Positions 43,469 to 52,689 of a stretch of DNA of 64,000 bases are shown here, one piece after another. The DNA is taken from positions 1 to 64,000 of the forward strand of contig NZ_BMSA01000042.1 in the NCBI RefSeq assembly GCF_014648915.1, read 5' to 3'. The DNA comes from Streptomyces phaeofaciens. GTDB lineage: Bacteria; Actinomycetota; Actinomycetes; Streptomycetales; Streptomycetaceae. The translations under genes and the position numbers were made by a program. The notes below the pieces were generated by a model. It was not told the origin of the DNA. It saw only the letters and a program-made list of their open reading frames with translations, and made no database searches. How positions within the stretch are numbered: position 1 is the stretch's first letter; every line of letters begins with the position of its first letter.

Positions 43469-46462
43469 GTGAACGCGTCTCCCTCTCGCACTCTGGATGA
43501 ACTGCCCAAGGACGAAGCCCCGCTCAGCGGCGCAGCCGCGCCTGACAGCCGGGAGGGTCCGCACGGCGGTCCTGACGTACTGCGGGATTACACCTGCAAC
43601 AACGTCCAGTTCTCCGTTCTCGGGCCTGTGCGGGTCTGGCGCGACGGCATCGAACTGTCCCTCGGGCCGAAGCAGCAGCGCCTCATACTCGCCGCACTGC
43701 TGGCCCGACCCGGACGGTCGGTATCGCTCGAGGAACTGGTCGAGCTGCTCTGGGACGGCAGTCCGCCGGCCAGCGCAGCCAACGCGGTGCACCGCCATGT
43801 GGGGACACTGCGCCGATTGCTGCAGCCGGAGCTGTCCGCTCGGGTTCCCGGGCGGTGGCTGGTTCGGCAGGGCGGCGGCTACCTCCTGCGCGTCAGCGCC
43901 AGCAGCCTGGATCTGCTCGCCTTCCGAAGCCTGATGGAACAGGCCCGTGCCATGACCCGCGCGGACCGCCAGGCGGAGGCGGTCGGGCTGTTCACCACCG
44001 CACTGGGACTGTGGCAGGGACGGGCCGGCGCCGACCTGGATCTGGTGGCCGATACGTACCCAGGCTTCGTCGTGCTGGAGCACGAATATGTTTCAGCGGT
44101 GCGCGAAGCGGCCGAGGTGGGGCTGAACGCTAACCGCGCAGCAGCCGTACTGCCGTTCCTCCGCCAGGCGGCCGAGCGCAACCCCTTGGACGAGGCTGTC
44201 CAAGCACAGCTGATGATGGTGCTGGCCGCCGACGGCAAGCAGGCCGAAGCAATGGCGTCCTATGAGGCGCTGCGCCTGCGGCTGGCCGACGAACTAGGCG
44301 TCGATCCCGGCGCCGAACTGCGCACCGCCTATCACCACATCTTGCACCAGCAGGTGACCGCGGCTCCTCTTTCGCAACCTACCGACGCCTCCGGACCCCC
44401 CGTGTTGGAAGGCACTTCGGCTGTGCCCGGCGTGCGAATCGCTTCCGCCGCCCCGCTCAGGCCTGCCCAGCTGCCCGCTGATCTCATGGGCTTCACGGGT
44501 CGCCGAGAGATTCTGCAGCGGGCCAAGAACGTTGCGCAGGAGACCACCGGGGCGGCCCTTCGCATCCTAGCGATCGACGGCATACCCGGTATCGGCAAGA
44601 CTGCAGTCGCCGTCCACCTGGCACATCAGATTGCCGCGCAGTTCCCTGACGGCCAGCTGTATGCAGACCTGCGTGGCTTCGCACCAGAGGGCAATCCCGC
44701 AGACCCGCACGAAGTGCTGCACGACTTCCTGGACGCCCTCGGCGTCGCCCAGCAGCAGATCCCAGTCTCCCTGGACAGGCGTTCCGCCCTGTACCGCAGC
44801 GCCCTGTCGGGACGGCGGATCCTCGTCATCCTCGACAACGCCCGCGACGTCGAACAGGTACGGCCGCTGCTGCCCGGCACTCCCGAGTGCATGGTGGTCG
44901 TGACCAGCCGCAGTCGGCTGACCAGCCTGGTCACCGCGCACGGCGCTCACTCGCTCACCCTGGACGTGCCCACGCTGCAGGAGGCCACGGCGTACTTCGT
45001 GGCGCGTGTTGAGAAATACCGGACCGACACCGAGACAGCCGCGATCGAGCGTATCGCCGAGCATTGCGGTCGGCTGCCGCTCGCGCTGGCGCTCGTGGCC
45101 ACCAGGGCCGCAATTCACCCTGACCAGCCACTCACGGAGATAGAGGCCGAGATCACCGGCGCCGGACGGCGCCTCGAAGCCTTCAGCGACCATGACTCCG
45201 GCAACGGCGTACGCAGGGTCTTCTCCTGGTCCTACCGCACGCTCGGCCCGCAGGCAGCGCGCGCGTTCCGGCTACTGCCCCTGTATCCGGGGACCGACAT
45301 CACGACCCGTGCGGTAGCCAGCTTGACCGGCCTGCCACCGCGCCAGGCCGCCGTTGCGGTGAGAGAACTCGCGCACGCCCGGCTGCTGACTGCACGGCGC
45401 CCCGACCGCTACTGGTCCCACGACCTGATGCTGGCCTACGCCGCCGAACTCGGCGACGACAGCAAGACAGAGCGGGCAGAGGCGAAGTCGCGTCTGGTGG
45501 ACCACTATCGTCAGACCGCGCACGCTGCGAACCTCGCGCTGCGTCCGCCGACAAATCCGGTGCTTCCTCCTGCCCCCTTGAAGGGCGTGGCACCGGAGTT
45601 GATCAGCGACAGCACGGCAGCGATGGCTTGGTTCACCGAGGAGAGTTGCGCCCTCCGAGCGCTCATCGACGATGCTGCGGCACGGGGTGACGCGCGACTG
45701 GCCTGGGAGCTGGCCCTGTCCATGCAACTGTTCCACCAGCGGAACAATTGGTGGCACGACTGGGCGGCAACCATGCGGACCGCTCTGGAAGCCGCACGAC
45801 GCGTCGACGATGTCGAGGGCATGGCGCGCACCCATCACGGCCTCGCCGGCGCGCAATACTTCCTCGGGGACACCCATGATGCCTTGACCCACCTGGAATT
45901 CGCCCGCGACTTCTTCGAGCGGTTGGGCTTGGTCGAGGACCTCGCCCACGTCGTCAAGGACATGGGCACGGTATGGATCAGCAAGGGCGACTTCGCTGCG
46001 GCCTGCCAGCATCACGAGCAGGCCATGGGACTGTTACGGCGTACCGGGCCAAGCGAGTTGAAAGCCGATACCGTACTGGCAACCGGTTACAGCCAGCTGC
46101 GGCTGGGGAACGCGGCGAAAGCGATCGAGTTGGCCGGCAGCGCCGCTACGGTGTTCCGGGAGCTGGGCAATATCCGCGGTGAGGCAGGCTGTTTCTCCCT
46201 GCTGGGTGACGTTCACCGAGCGAGCGGCAACCTTCTCCGCGCGGCCCAGTTCTACCGACAAGGCATTGAGCTGCTGCGGCAGATCGGTGGCCGGGCCGAC
46301 ATCGTCCACGGTCTCCTGGTGTTGGGCGAGGTTCTCGTCGACGCCGGAGACCAGGCCGGGGCCCGCTCGGCTTGGATGGAAGTCCTTGCTCATGCCGCCG
46401 AACCCGCACTGCTACCGGCCGTACAGCAGGCGAGGGCTCGCTTGCAAGAGACGCAACCGTGA
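43469..46462 (+). CDS. SARP regulator with NB-ARC ATPase and TPR repeats (AfsR-type)
   Basis: About 997 residues. An OmpR-type winged helix at residues about 45-140 (FSVLGPVRVWRDGIELSLGP, then LLWDGSPPASAANAVHRHVG, then RLLQPELSARVPGRWLVRQG) and a BTAD domain (about 145-300) make the SARP part. An NB-ARC ATPase follows (about 345-620; Walker A GIPGIGKT; Walker B ILVILDNARD; GLPL-type CGRLPLALAL). TPR-like repeats end the protein (about 750-985). AfsR-type SARPs activate secondary-metabolite genes. A TTA codon near 46035 suggests bldA dependence. The GTG at 43469 lies 5 nt after GGAGG; GTG 43457 is an alternative. Its target is unknown: the 18-35 kb block has no regulator of its own. Confidence 0.92.
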   Translation: MNASPSRTLDELPKDEAPLSGAAAPDSREGPHGGPDVLRDYTCNNVQFSVLGPVRVWRDGIELSLGPKQQRLILAALLARPGRSVSLEELVELLWDGSPPASAANAVHRHVGTLRRLLQPELSARVPGRWLVRQGGGYLLRVSASSLDLLAFRSLMEQARAMTRADRQAEAVGLFTTALGLWQGRAGADLDLVADTYPGFVVLEHEYVSAVREAAEVGLNANRAAAVLPFLRQAAERNPLDEAVQAQLMMVLAADGKQAEAMASYEALRLRLADELGVDPGAELRTAYHHILHQQVTAAPLSQPTDASGPPVLEGTSAVPGVRIASAAPLRPAQLPADLMGFTGRREILQRAKNVAQETTGAALRILAIDGIPGIGKTAVAVHLAHQIAAQFPDGQLYADLRGFAPEGNPADPHEVLHDFLDALGVAQQQIPVSLDRRSALYRSALSGRRILVILDNARDVEQVRPLLPGTPECMVVVTSRSRLTSLVTAHGAHSLTLDVPTLQEATAYFVARVEKYRTDTETAAIERIAEHCGRLPLALALVATRAAIHPDQPLTEIEAEITGAGRRLEAFSDHDSGNGVRRVFSWSYRTLGPQAARAFRLLPLYPGTDITTRAVASLTGLPPRQAAVAVRELAHARLLTARRPDRYWSHDLMLAYAAELGDDSKTERAEAKSRLVDHYRQTAHAANLALRPPTNPVLPPAPLKGVAPELISDSTAAMAWFTEESCALRALIDDAAARGDARLAWELALSMQLFHQRNNWWHDWAATMRTALEAARRVDDVEGMARTHHGLAGAQYFLGDTHDALTHLEFARDFFERLGLVEDLAHVVKDMGTVWISKGDFAAACQHHEQAMGLLRRTGPSELKADTVLATGYSQLRLGNAAKAIELAGSAATVFRELGNIRGEAGCFSLLGDVHRASGNLLRAAQFYRQGIELLRQIGGRADIVHGLLVLGEVLVDAGDQAGARSAWMEVLAHAAEPALLPAVQQARARLQETQP

Positions 46463-46479
46463 GAGCTACCGAGCGGCTT

Positions 46480-46763
46480 GGTGTGGACGGCTACGGCCCA
46501 CCGCGTCCAGCAGCTTGATCCGCCGAGGTGCTTCCTGCAGTTGTGCGCTCTCCTCGCTGGTCGTTCCGGGCTTTGTCCCGTCGTCGATGTCCGCCCGGCG
46601 CATCCACTTCCACAACGTCATCGGGTGGACCCCGAAACGTGGCCACATGTTCGACCGTCATACCCGGGGCGCGGTTCCTCGCGACCCGCACGACGTCTTG
46701 GCGGAACTCTTCCGGATAGGGCTGGGGCGCAGCGACATCCTTCCCACCTGCCCCACAGGGCAA
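46480..46763 (-). pseudogene. IS3-family OrfA remnant
   Basis: Minus-strand pieces PYPEEFRQDVVRVARNRAPG followed by MTVEHVA, then in another frame FGVHPMTLWKWMRRADIDDG and EESAQLQEAPRRIKLL. This is the helix-turn-helix and start of the leucine zipper of an IS3 OrfA, broken by a frameshift. No OrfB is left. About 310 bp without a recognisable gene follow. Confidence 0.8.
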
Positions 46764-47077
46764 GCCAGTTCAGATGTCACCGGATCGTGCAGCAGACCCG
46801 CCCGACCAGTCCTGGCAGCGGTTCACAGCAGGCACACCACCCCGCGCCACTGGCATGCCTGAGGGCACCAGGCAGTGAGGCTAGACCAAGGCGGGGGCGG
46901 GGCCAAGAATCTCGCCACAAGAATTCCACTACCCACACCCAAGCTGTGTACAGGACAGGGAAGACAGCGCGCCTGCTCAGACCGCACTAGCGGCAGCCTC
47001 GAGGACAACGTGGCTTTCGTCCCAAGATGCAAAGCGCCCGAGATAGACACACCTACCCACCCGAAATGTGATCCACC

Positions 47078-47914
47078 ATGCCCTTCATCACGGTCGGTCA
47101 AGAGAACTCCACCGACATCAACCTCTACTACGAGGACCACGGATCCGGCCAGCCGGTCGTTCTCATCCACGGCTTCCCCCTCGACGGTCACTCCTGGGAG
47201 AAGCAGAGCGCCGCCCTGCTCGACGCCGGATACCGCGTCATCACCTACGATCGTCGTGGCTTCGGCCAGTCAAGTCACGCCACCACCGGCTACGACTTTG
47301 ACATCTTCGCCGCCGACCTGAAGACGGTGCTGGAGACCCTCGACCTGAACGACGTGGTTCTGGTCGGCTTCTCCATGGGCACCGGCGAAGTGGGTCGCTA
47401 CGTGGGCACCTACGGCACCGCCCGGGTGGCCAAGGTCGCCTTTCTCGCCTCGTTGGAGCCCTTCCTTCTCAAGACGGACGAGAACCCGACGGGCGCCGCC
47501 CCGATCGAGTTCTTCCAGGAGATCTCCGAAACCATCAAGGCCGATCGATACGCCTACTACACGGCCTTCTACAAGGACTTCTACAATCTCGAGGACAACC
47601 TGGGCTCTCGCATCAGCGATGCGGCCGTCCACAACAGTTGGAACGTCGCGGCAGGCGGTGGCGCCTATGCGGCGGCCGCGGCGCCCCTGACGTGGTTCAC
47701 CGACTTCCGCAACGACCTCCCCAAGATCGACGTGCCAGCTCTCATCCTGCACGGCACGGCAGACAACATCCTTCCGATCGACTCCACCGCGCGTCCCTTC
47801 TATAAGGCGGTACCGGCCGCTGACTACGTGGAGATCGAAGGCGCCCCGCACGGTCTGCTGTGGACACACGCGCAGGCAGTCAACGAGGCGCTACTCACCT
47901 TCCTGGCCAAGTGA
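47078..47914 (+). CDS. Alpha/beta hydrolase, non-heme chloroperoxidase-like
   Basis: A 278-residue protein of the cofactor-free haloperoxidase/esterase family. Landmarks are PVVLIHGFPLDGHSWEKQ (oxyanion loop), the nucleophile elbow GFSMGTGEVGRY, the acid HGTADNILPID and the catalytic His in GAPHGLLWTH. Real activity is usually ester or peracid chemistry; halogenation is a side reaction. It is the first of several redox/detoxification-type genes to 53.3 kb. The start at 47078 has a weak ribosome site but fits family length. Confidence 0.9.
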   Translation: MPFITVGQENSTDINLYYEDHGSGQPVVLIHGFPLDGHSWEKQSAALLDAGYRVITYDRRGFGQSSHATTGYDFDIFAADLKTVLETLDLNDVVLVGFSMGTGEVGRYVGTYGTARVAKVAFLASLEPFLLKTDENPTGAAPIEFFQEISETIKADRYAYYTAFYKDFYNLEDNLGSRISDAAVHNSWNVAAGGGAYAAAAAPLTWFTDFRNDLPKIDVPALILHGTADNILPIDSTARPFYKAVPAADYVEIEGAPHGLLWTHAQAVNEALLTFLAK

Positions 47915-48003
47915 TCCCCCGCGCGGCAGCGCATATTCAGATAGCACAAGAATTGCGCGCCAGCGTTCCAGCGCACGCTATCGCTCGTGAAACGAGGAGA
48001 GAA

Positions 48004-48417
48004 ATGGCTACTCTGGTGAAGAATCAGCAGTACAACGCATCAGCCGCCCAGGTATGGGACCTTGTTGGCGACTTCTATACCGTGGACACGTGGATACCCG
48101 GCATCGCCAGTACCGTCCGGGACGATGTCCGCAAGACCCGCACTATCACGACACACGATGGCGCCCGACTCGTGGAGAGGCTGCTGGACGAAGGCCCGCA
48201 CTTCCACCACTACCACATCGACGACTCCGGGACGTTGCCCTTGCGTAACGTCACAGCACGCCTGGCGGTGACCGAGACCGGTCCGCAGCAGTCGGCAATC
48301 GACTGGACCGTTTCTTTCGACCCTGCAATCGGCTCTACCGAGGCCGACGCCGCAGCCTTTATCTCGGGCTTCTATCAGGCGTGCCTCGACAGGGTCGCGG
48401 TCGAGCTCGGCGTATGA
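48004..48417 (+). CDS. SRPBCC-family (polyketide cyclase/START-like) protein
   Basis: A 137-residue START-fold protein: ATLVKNQQYNASAAQVWDLV, then GDFYTVDTWIPGIASTVRDD, LVERLLDEGPHFHHYHIDDS and the long C-terminal helix AFISGFYQACLDRVAVEL. It binds a small hydrophobic ligand; members act as cyclases, carriers or sensors. The ATG at 48004 follows AGGAG. It comes 90 bp after the chloroperoxidase-like gene and is probably co-transcribed. Confidence 0.85.
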   Translation: MATLVKNQQYNASAAQVWDLVGDFYTVDTWIPGIASTVRDDVRKTRTITTHDGARLVERLLDEGPHFHHYHIDDSGTLPLRNVTARLAVTETGPQQSAIDWTVSFDPAIGSTEADAAAFISGFYQACLDRVAVELGV

Positions 48418-49396
48418 AAGCAGGTGCCTGACACTTTTGTTCTCCTCCGGTGGGAAGGATTGACAGCGTCCTTTCACCGGAGGGTCCGGTATCTGTAATG
48501 GACAGGCGTCTGTTCAGCCACCGACGGCCTCACGCCGGGCCAGAGGGCGAGCTTCATGGCGGTGCGAAATGTCGGTGGGCGGTCTGTGGTCGACCCGCCC
48601 ACGAGTTCGTGGCCCTCATCGTGACTGGGGTCGGCCCTTGGGGTCGCTGGTCAGGTCCGGTCGGCGGATTGCCTCAGGTCAGAGGCAGGGCGTGAGGAAC
48701 GCGCGGTGGCGGGCGCGGCGACCTGGTCATTCCCTCGCCACTGCTTCGAGCTGCCGTGACAAACCGTCAGAGCGGGGGCAGCTGCTTGAACTGTCATTCG
48801 GCGAGTCGGGGGCGGTTCTCTGACCCCACTGGCAGCGCTACGCTGCTGATGGCGAACGCCGCCTGAATCGTTGTGGCCTTCGGCGGCCCTGATGACCCAG
48901 GTTGTGAGACAACTCTGAGGATATGGGCTGACAGGCGGCATCAGTACATCATTTCAGCTCTGCATATGGTGTGACTGGGCATGGATTCCGGTGACTGAAG
49001 TGCGGATAGCAACTGAGCCAGTGCTGCCATGGTCGTCGGGGACGTCGGGTCTGGCGCCGGATGCTCGACTATGCCATCGAATGCTCGGGTCTATGAGCTG
49101 ACCGTTCGCTCAAAACTTGGGTACCCGCTGGGCCTGGTCTCGGGTGCCGGCCGTCCGGGTAGATCAGCAGATCGGGCCACACCCTCGCCGGATGCATGCC
49201 CAGTCCTCGACGGCGGAGTACGGCGGGCAGCCGAAACATGTTCGGGACTTCGCCCTGCCACGCGCCTGCCGCCGACTCCACAAGCAGTCCACAAGCACGC
49301 CACAGCCCTGACCTAGGTTTTATTCGCGGACGGACACGACCATGCCTTACCCACGGGTCAGTAGTCCCTGGTCCTGCGAGGAACGGAGCACCCCCG
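48418..49396. other. About 980 bp with no recognisable gene
   Basis: Open frames on both strands lack family features and ribosome sites. The G+C pattern is mixed. Either a decayed gene or long regulatory DNA before the metallo-hydrolase gene. Confidence 0.45.
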
Positions 49397-50245
49397 ATGT
49401 TGACGATCGACGTCTACACCAGCGACTACAAACCCATCGCTGTCACCCCGCCCGGCTGGGGCGGGAGGCAGGCGACGTGGCCGGCCAGCACTGCGACCCT
49501 GATCCATGGGCGGGAGGAGGCCGCCCTCGTCGACGCGCTCATTACTCGCGAGGAGGCTGAGCGCCTCACCGAATGGATCCGCGCTAAGGGAAAGACCGTC
49601 ACCACCGTCTACGTCACCCATGGCCACGCAGACCACTTCCTGGGCCTGTCGGTCGTACTGGACGCCTTCCCCGACGCGGTCGCGGTGGCTCTGCCCGAGG
49701 TAGTCCCGTACGCGGAGGAACAGCTGAGCGCGCCCGTGCTCTCCTTCTGGGAGTCGCTCTTCCCCGGGCAGCTTCCGACTCGCACCGTCGCACCGCAGCC
49801 GCTGGCCGGAGAGGTCATCACGGTCGACGGGTACGAACTGCGCCCGGTGCCGGTCGGACAGAGCGACACCCATCCGTCCAGCGTCTTGCACGTGCCGGCA
49901 CTCGACGCGGTTATCGGCGGCGATGTCGCCTACGACGGCATTCACATGTGGCTGGCGGATACCGACCATGAAGCGCGCATGCAGTGGCTCAAGGCGCTGG
50001 ATATCGTGGCGGCGCTGAACCCGCGGATCGTGGTGTCCGGCCACCGGGATCCTGCGGCGCCGGACTATGACGCGGCACGCGTGCTCGCGGCATCACGCCG
50101 CTATCTCCAGGACTTTGTCGAAGCGGTCGCCGCTGCTCGGGACGCCGAGGAGATCATTACGGCGATGAATTCCGCACACCGTGATCGTGGCAACCCCTAC
50201 ACACTCCTCGCCTCGGCGACCGCCCAGCTCCCGGGCCCAGCGTAG
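49397..50245 (+). CDS. Metallo-beta-lactamase-fold hydrolase
   Basis: A 282-residue MBL-fold protein. The metal site is VTHGHADHFLG (HxHxDH), with a further His in GQSDTHPSSVLH, Asp in GGDVAYDGIH and a final His in VSGHRDP. Relatives hydrolyse thioesters, lactones or glyoxalase-type esters. The ATG at 49397 follows GGAGC by about 8 nt. A rightward set of genes follows. Confidence 0.9.
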   Translation: MLTIDVYTSDYKPIAVTPPGWGGRQATWPASTATLIHGREEAALVDALITREEAERLTEWIRAKGKTVTTVYVTHGHADHFLGLSVVLDAFPDAVAVALPEVVPYAEEQLSAPVLSFWESLFPGQLPTRTVAPQPLAGEVITVDGYELRPVPVGQSDTHPSSVLHVPALDAVIGGDVAYDGIHMWLADTDHEARMQWLKALDIVAALNPRIVVSGHRDPAAPDYDAARVLAASRRYLQDFVEAVAAARDAEEIITAMNSAHRDRGNPYTLLASATAQLPGPA

Positions 50246-50327
50246 TTGTCCTGACCGGCGCGCTGAGCGCGTCCCGAACGCGCCGCGCCGCTTGCTGAGA
50301 GAGGAAGCACTGTCTTGTCCACCTGAG

Positions 50328-50751
50328 ATGCCTGCCCGCGCCAGAGTGCCCACCGGTGAGGAACTGCCCTACATCTTCTTCGCACACACCAAGTCCAGCC
50401 AGGCCAAGGGTGTGGAGTCGTTGGGCCGGTTTCTGGAACGCACCGAGGACCGGGACGTTCCCGGCAGTCTGGACTCCCGCGACGCCCAGTACGACGCCGT
50501 CCTGGAATGGGGCATCCCCCGACCATTCGGCTCTGCAGCGGCTCACCGGAATCCTGCCCCACGCTGATCACCCGGGGCGACAACGGCCTGATGATCCCAA
50601 CCAAGGTCAGCCACCGCATGGCCGCCTCGATTCCGGACGCGCAAATCCGCAATACCTCGACGCCGCCCATGCATTGTCTTTCCAGTACCCCACCCAAGAC
50701 TTCAAGGACATCTACAAGTTCCCCGGCTGGTACCGACAGCCCCATCACTAG
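50328..50751 (+). pseudogene. Alpha/beta-hydrolase remnant related to the 9226-10080 gene
   Basis: The first frame reads LPYIFFAHTKSSQAKGVESL, then GRFLERTEDRDVPGSLDSRD and AQYDAVLEWG, parallel to YLYAFFNHTKASQRSGLEFL, GRYLEREHDRDLP and AQCEAVAEWV of the intact hydrolase at 9.2 kb. After a frameshift near 50515 the pieces RLTGILPHADHPGR and DAAHALSFQYPTQDFKDIYK match its ending (DAGHGFLFQHHCQF). The whole N-terminal half with the nucleophile Ser is missing. It is dead and lies 10 bp before the next gene. Confidence 0.75.
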
Positions 50752-50761
50752 GAGATATACC

Positions 50762-51481
50762 GTGTCCGACCTGCTGAACACCGTCCTGGACGCGCACGGC
50801 GGCCTCGCCCGCTGGCAAGAAGCGCACCAGATCACCGCCCGTCAGTTCTTTGGCGGTGCCCTGTGGGAACTGAAGGGTCACCCCGGCGCCCTCAACGATG
50901 TCGACGTCACCGTTGCGCTCGACCGCCAGTACGTGTCACAGAAGCCGTTCTTCAACCCCGAGCACCGCACCTCCTTCACCGCCGACCGCGTTGCGGTGGA
51001 AACGTCCGACGGCACCGTGGTCGAGGAACTGACCGATCCGCGCGCCTCGTTCGCCGGCCACGTTCTGACGACCCCGTGGACCAGGCTCCAGCTGGCCTAC
51101 TTCTCTGGCAGCGCGATGTGGACCTACCTTGCCGAACCGTTGTCCCTGACGTTCCCGGGAGTCCAGACGGAGGAGATCGCCTCCGCCTCGGAGAACGGGC
51201 GGAAGTTCCGCCGGCTGCGGGTGACGTTCCCCTCCTCCATCGCCACCCTGAGCACCGAGCAGGTCCTGTACATCGGCGACGACGGGCTCATCCACCGGCG
51301 CGACTACAGCGTGGACATCGCCGGGGGCTCCCCTGCGGCGCACTACGTCTCCGGCCACCAGCAGGTGTCCGGGCTGGTCATCCCCACCACGCGAGAGATC
51401 TACACCCGCGACGAGTCCGGCAACAAGATCCCCGAGCCCTTGGTGGTTTCCGTGCGCCTTGAGAACGTCGCTGTCTCCTGA
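50762..51481 (+). CDS. Hypothetical protein, beta-rich, in the redox gene set
   Basis: A 239-residue protein, start GTG 50762 seven nt after GGAG. It begins SDLLNTVLDAHGGLARWQEA, an opening shared by uncharacterised lipoprotein-like proteins of bacteria, and continues as beta-strands (QITARQFFGGALWELKGHPG, LTFPGVQTEEIA, RRLRVTFPSSIATLSTEQVL, HYVSGHQQVSGLVIPTTREI). There is no signal peptide. It often appears beside oxidoreductases; here it is flanked by the MBL and aldo/keto reductase genes. Function unknown. Confidence 0.75.
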   Translation: MSDLLNTVLDAHGGLARWQEAHQITARQFFGGALWELKGHPGALNDVDVTVALDRQYVSQKPFFNPEHRTSFTADRVAVETSDGTVVEELTDPRASFAGHVLTTPWTRLQLAYFSGSAMWTYLAEPLSLTFPGVQTEEIASASENGRKFRRLRVTFPSSIATLSTEQVLYIGDDGLIHRRDYSVDIAGGSPAAHYVSGHQQVSGLVIPTTREIYTRDESGNKIPEPLVVSVRLENVAVS

Positions 51482-51637
51482 CCCCCAAGCTGTCGTCGGG
51501 TCCAGGCCGCTAGAGGCAGCTACCACTCGGAAGGTATTTGCCTCCGTCCGGACCGGACCCGGCGGCACCCATCCAGACCCGGGTCTACACCCCTGGGATG
51601 GAGCCCGACCCTGAACGAACGAGAAAGGCATCGCGCG

Positions 51638-52489
51638 ATGAGCTCCATCTCCGCGGCTTCCTCCGGAACCTTCACCATTGGCGGCGAACTGACCGTCAAC
51701 CGGGTGGGCTACGGAACCATGCAGCTGACCGGTCCCGGCGTCTGGGGCCCGTACCCGTACCCGGACGCCGCCGTCCACCTGCTGCGCCGGGCCGTTGAGC
51801 TGGGCGTGAACCTCTTCGACACCGCCGATTCCTACGGTCCCAAGACGGCCGAGCAATTGCTTCGGAGGGCGCTGCACCCCTACCCGGAAGACCTGGTGAT
51901 CGCCACCAAGGCAGGACTGACCCGACCGGGGCCGGGCAGGTGGGGGTCCAACGGCCACCCCGAGTACCTGCGCCGGCAGGCTGAGGCAAGTCTGCGCAAC
52001 CTGGGGCTGGAGCGGATCCCCCTGTTCCAGCTGCACCGCATCGACCCCGCTGTCCCCTTCGCGGAGCAGATCGGCGCTCTCAAGGAGCTCCAGGAAGAGG
52101 GCAAGATCGGGCACATTGGGTTGTCCGAGGTGAGCGTCGAACAGCTGCAGGAGGCCAGCCGCATCGTGCGTATCGCGTCCGTGCAGAACCTGTACAACGT
52201 CGCCCAACGCAACTCCGAGGACGTCCTGAACTATGCCGAAGCCCACGGCATGGCCTTCCTGCCCTGGTTCCCGCTGGCCACAGGACAGTTGGCCCAGCCC
52301 GGCGGGCCACTCGCGCGCAGCGCTTCGGCGCTCGGCGCCACAGCCTCCCAGGTCGCCCTCGCCTGGCTCTTGGGACGTTCCCCTGTGATGCTTCCCATAC
52401 CCGGCACGTCGTCGGTGGAACATCTGGAGGAGAACGTTGCTGCGGCCGGTCTCACACTGGGCCCGGCCGACCTGGCCGAGTTGAACTGA
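51638..52489 (+). CDS. Aldo/keto reductase
   Basis: A 283-residue NADPH-dependent TIM-barrel reductase. The catalytic tetrad is seen as Asp and Tyr in NLFDTADSYG, Lys in VIATKAG and His in FQLHRIDP. The C-terminal cofactor-binding motif is LPIPGTSSVEHLEENVAA. It would reduce aldehydes or ketones. AGAAAGG lies before the ATG at 51638. It is co-directional with its neighbours. Confidence 0.92.
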   Translation: MSSISAASSGTFTIGGELTVNRVGYGTMQLTGPGVWGPYPYPDAAVHLLRRAVELGVNLFDTADSYGPKTAEQLLRRALHPYPEDLVIATKAGLTRPGPGRWGSNGHPEYLRRQAEASLRNLGLERIPLFQLHRIDPAVPFAEQIGALKELQEEGKIGHIGLSEVSVEQLQEASRIVRIASVQNLYNVAQRNSEDVLNYAEAHGMAFLPWFPLATGQLAQPGGPLARSASALGATASQVALAWLLGRSPVMLPIPGTSSVEHLEENVAAAGLTLGPADLAELN

Positions 52490-52607
52490 GCTGGCCTCCG
52501 GCCCGCCGGGCCGAGCAGCCGGCCTTGAACGCGGCGGTCCGGGATAGTTCCGGATCCCCCAGCTGTCTCAATCCGGCCGGTCCCTGAGGCCTCCACTAGC
52601 CTTTAAT

Positions 52608-52619
52608 ACGACCGGTCAT
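52608..52619. promoter_or_regulatory. ACCGGT-centred operator candidate before the flavodoxin-like gene
   Basis: ACGACCGGTCAT differs from the perfect palindrome at 2186-2197 by one base and lies 70 bp before the flavodoxin-like start. It is preceded by TTTAATACG. Suggests control by the TetR at 42.6 kb or a relative. Confidence 0.5.
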
Positions 52620-52689
52620 TTTCGCCTATTCGACAACACGACGCATCTGCGAATACCGCAGTTCGTCACCAAGTACCGCAGGAGTTCTC

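Noticed and set aside
50936..52423. Long leftward open frame (495 codons) opposite the beta-rich and aldo/keto reductase genes
   Set aside because: It is antisense to two genes with clear family motifs and has no recognisable domain; such shadows are common in high-G+C DNA.
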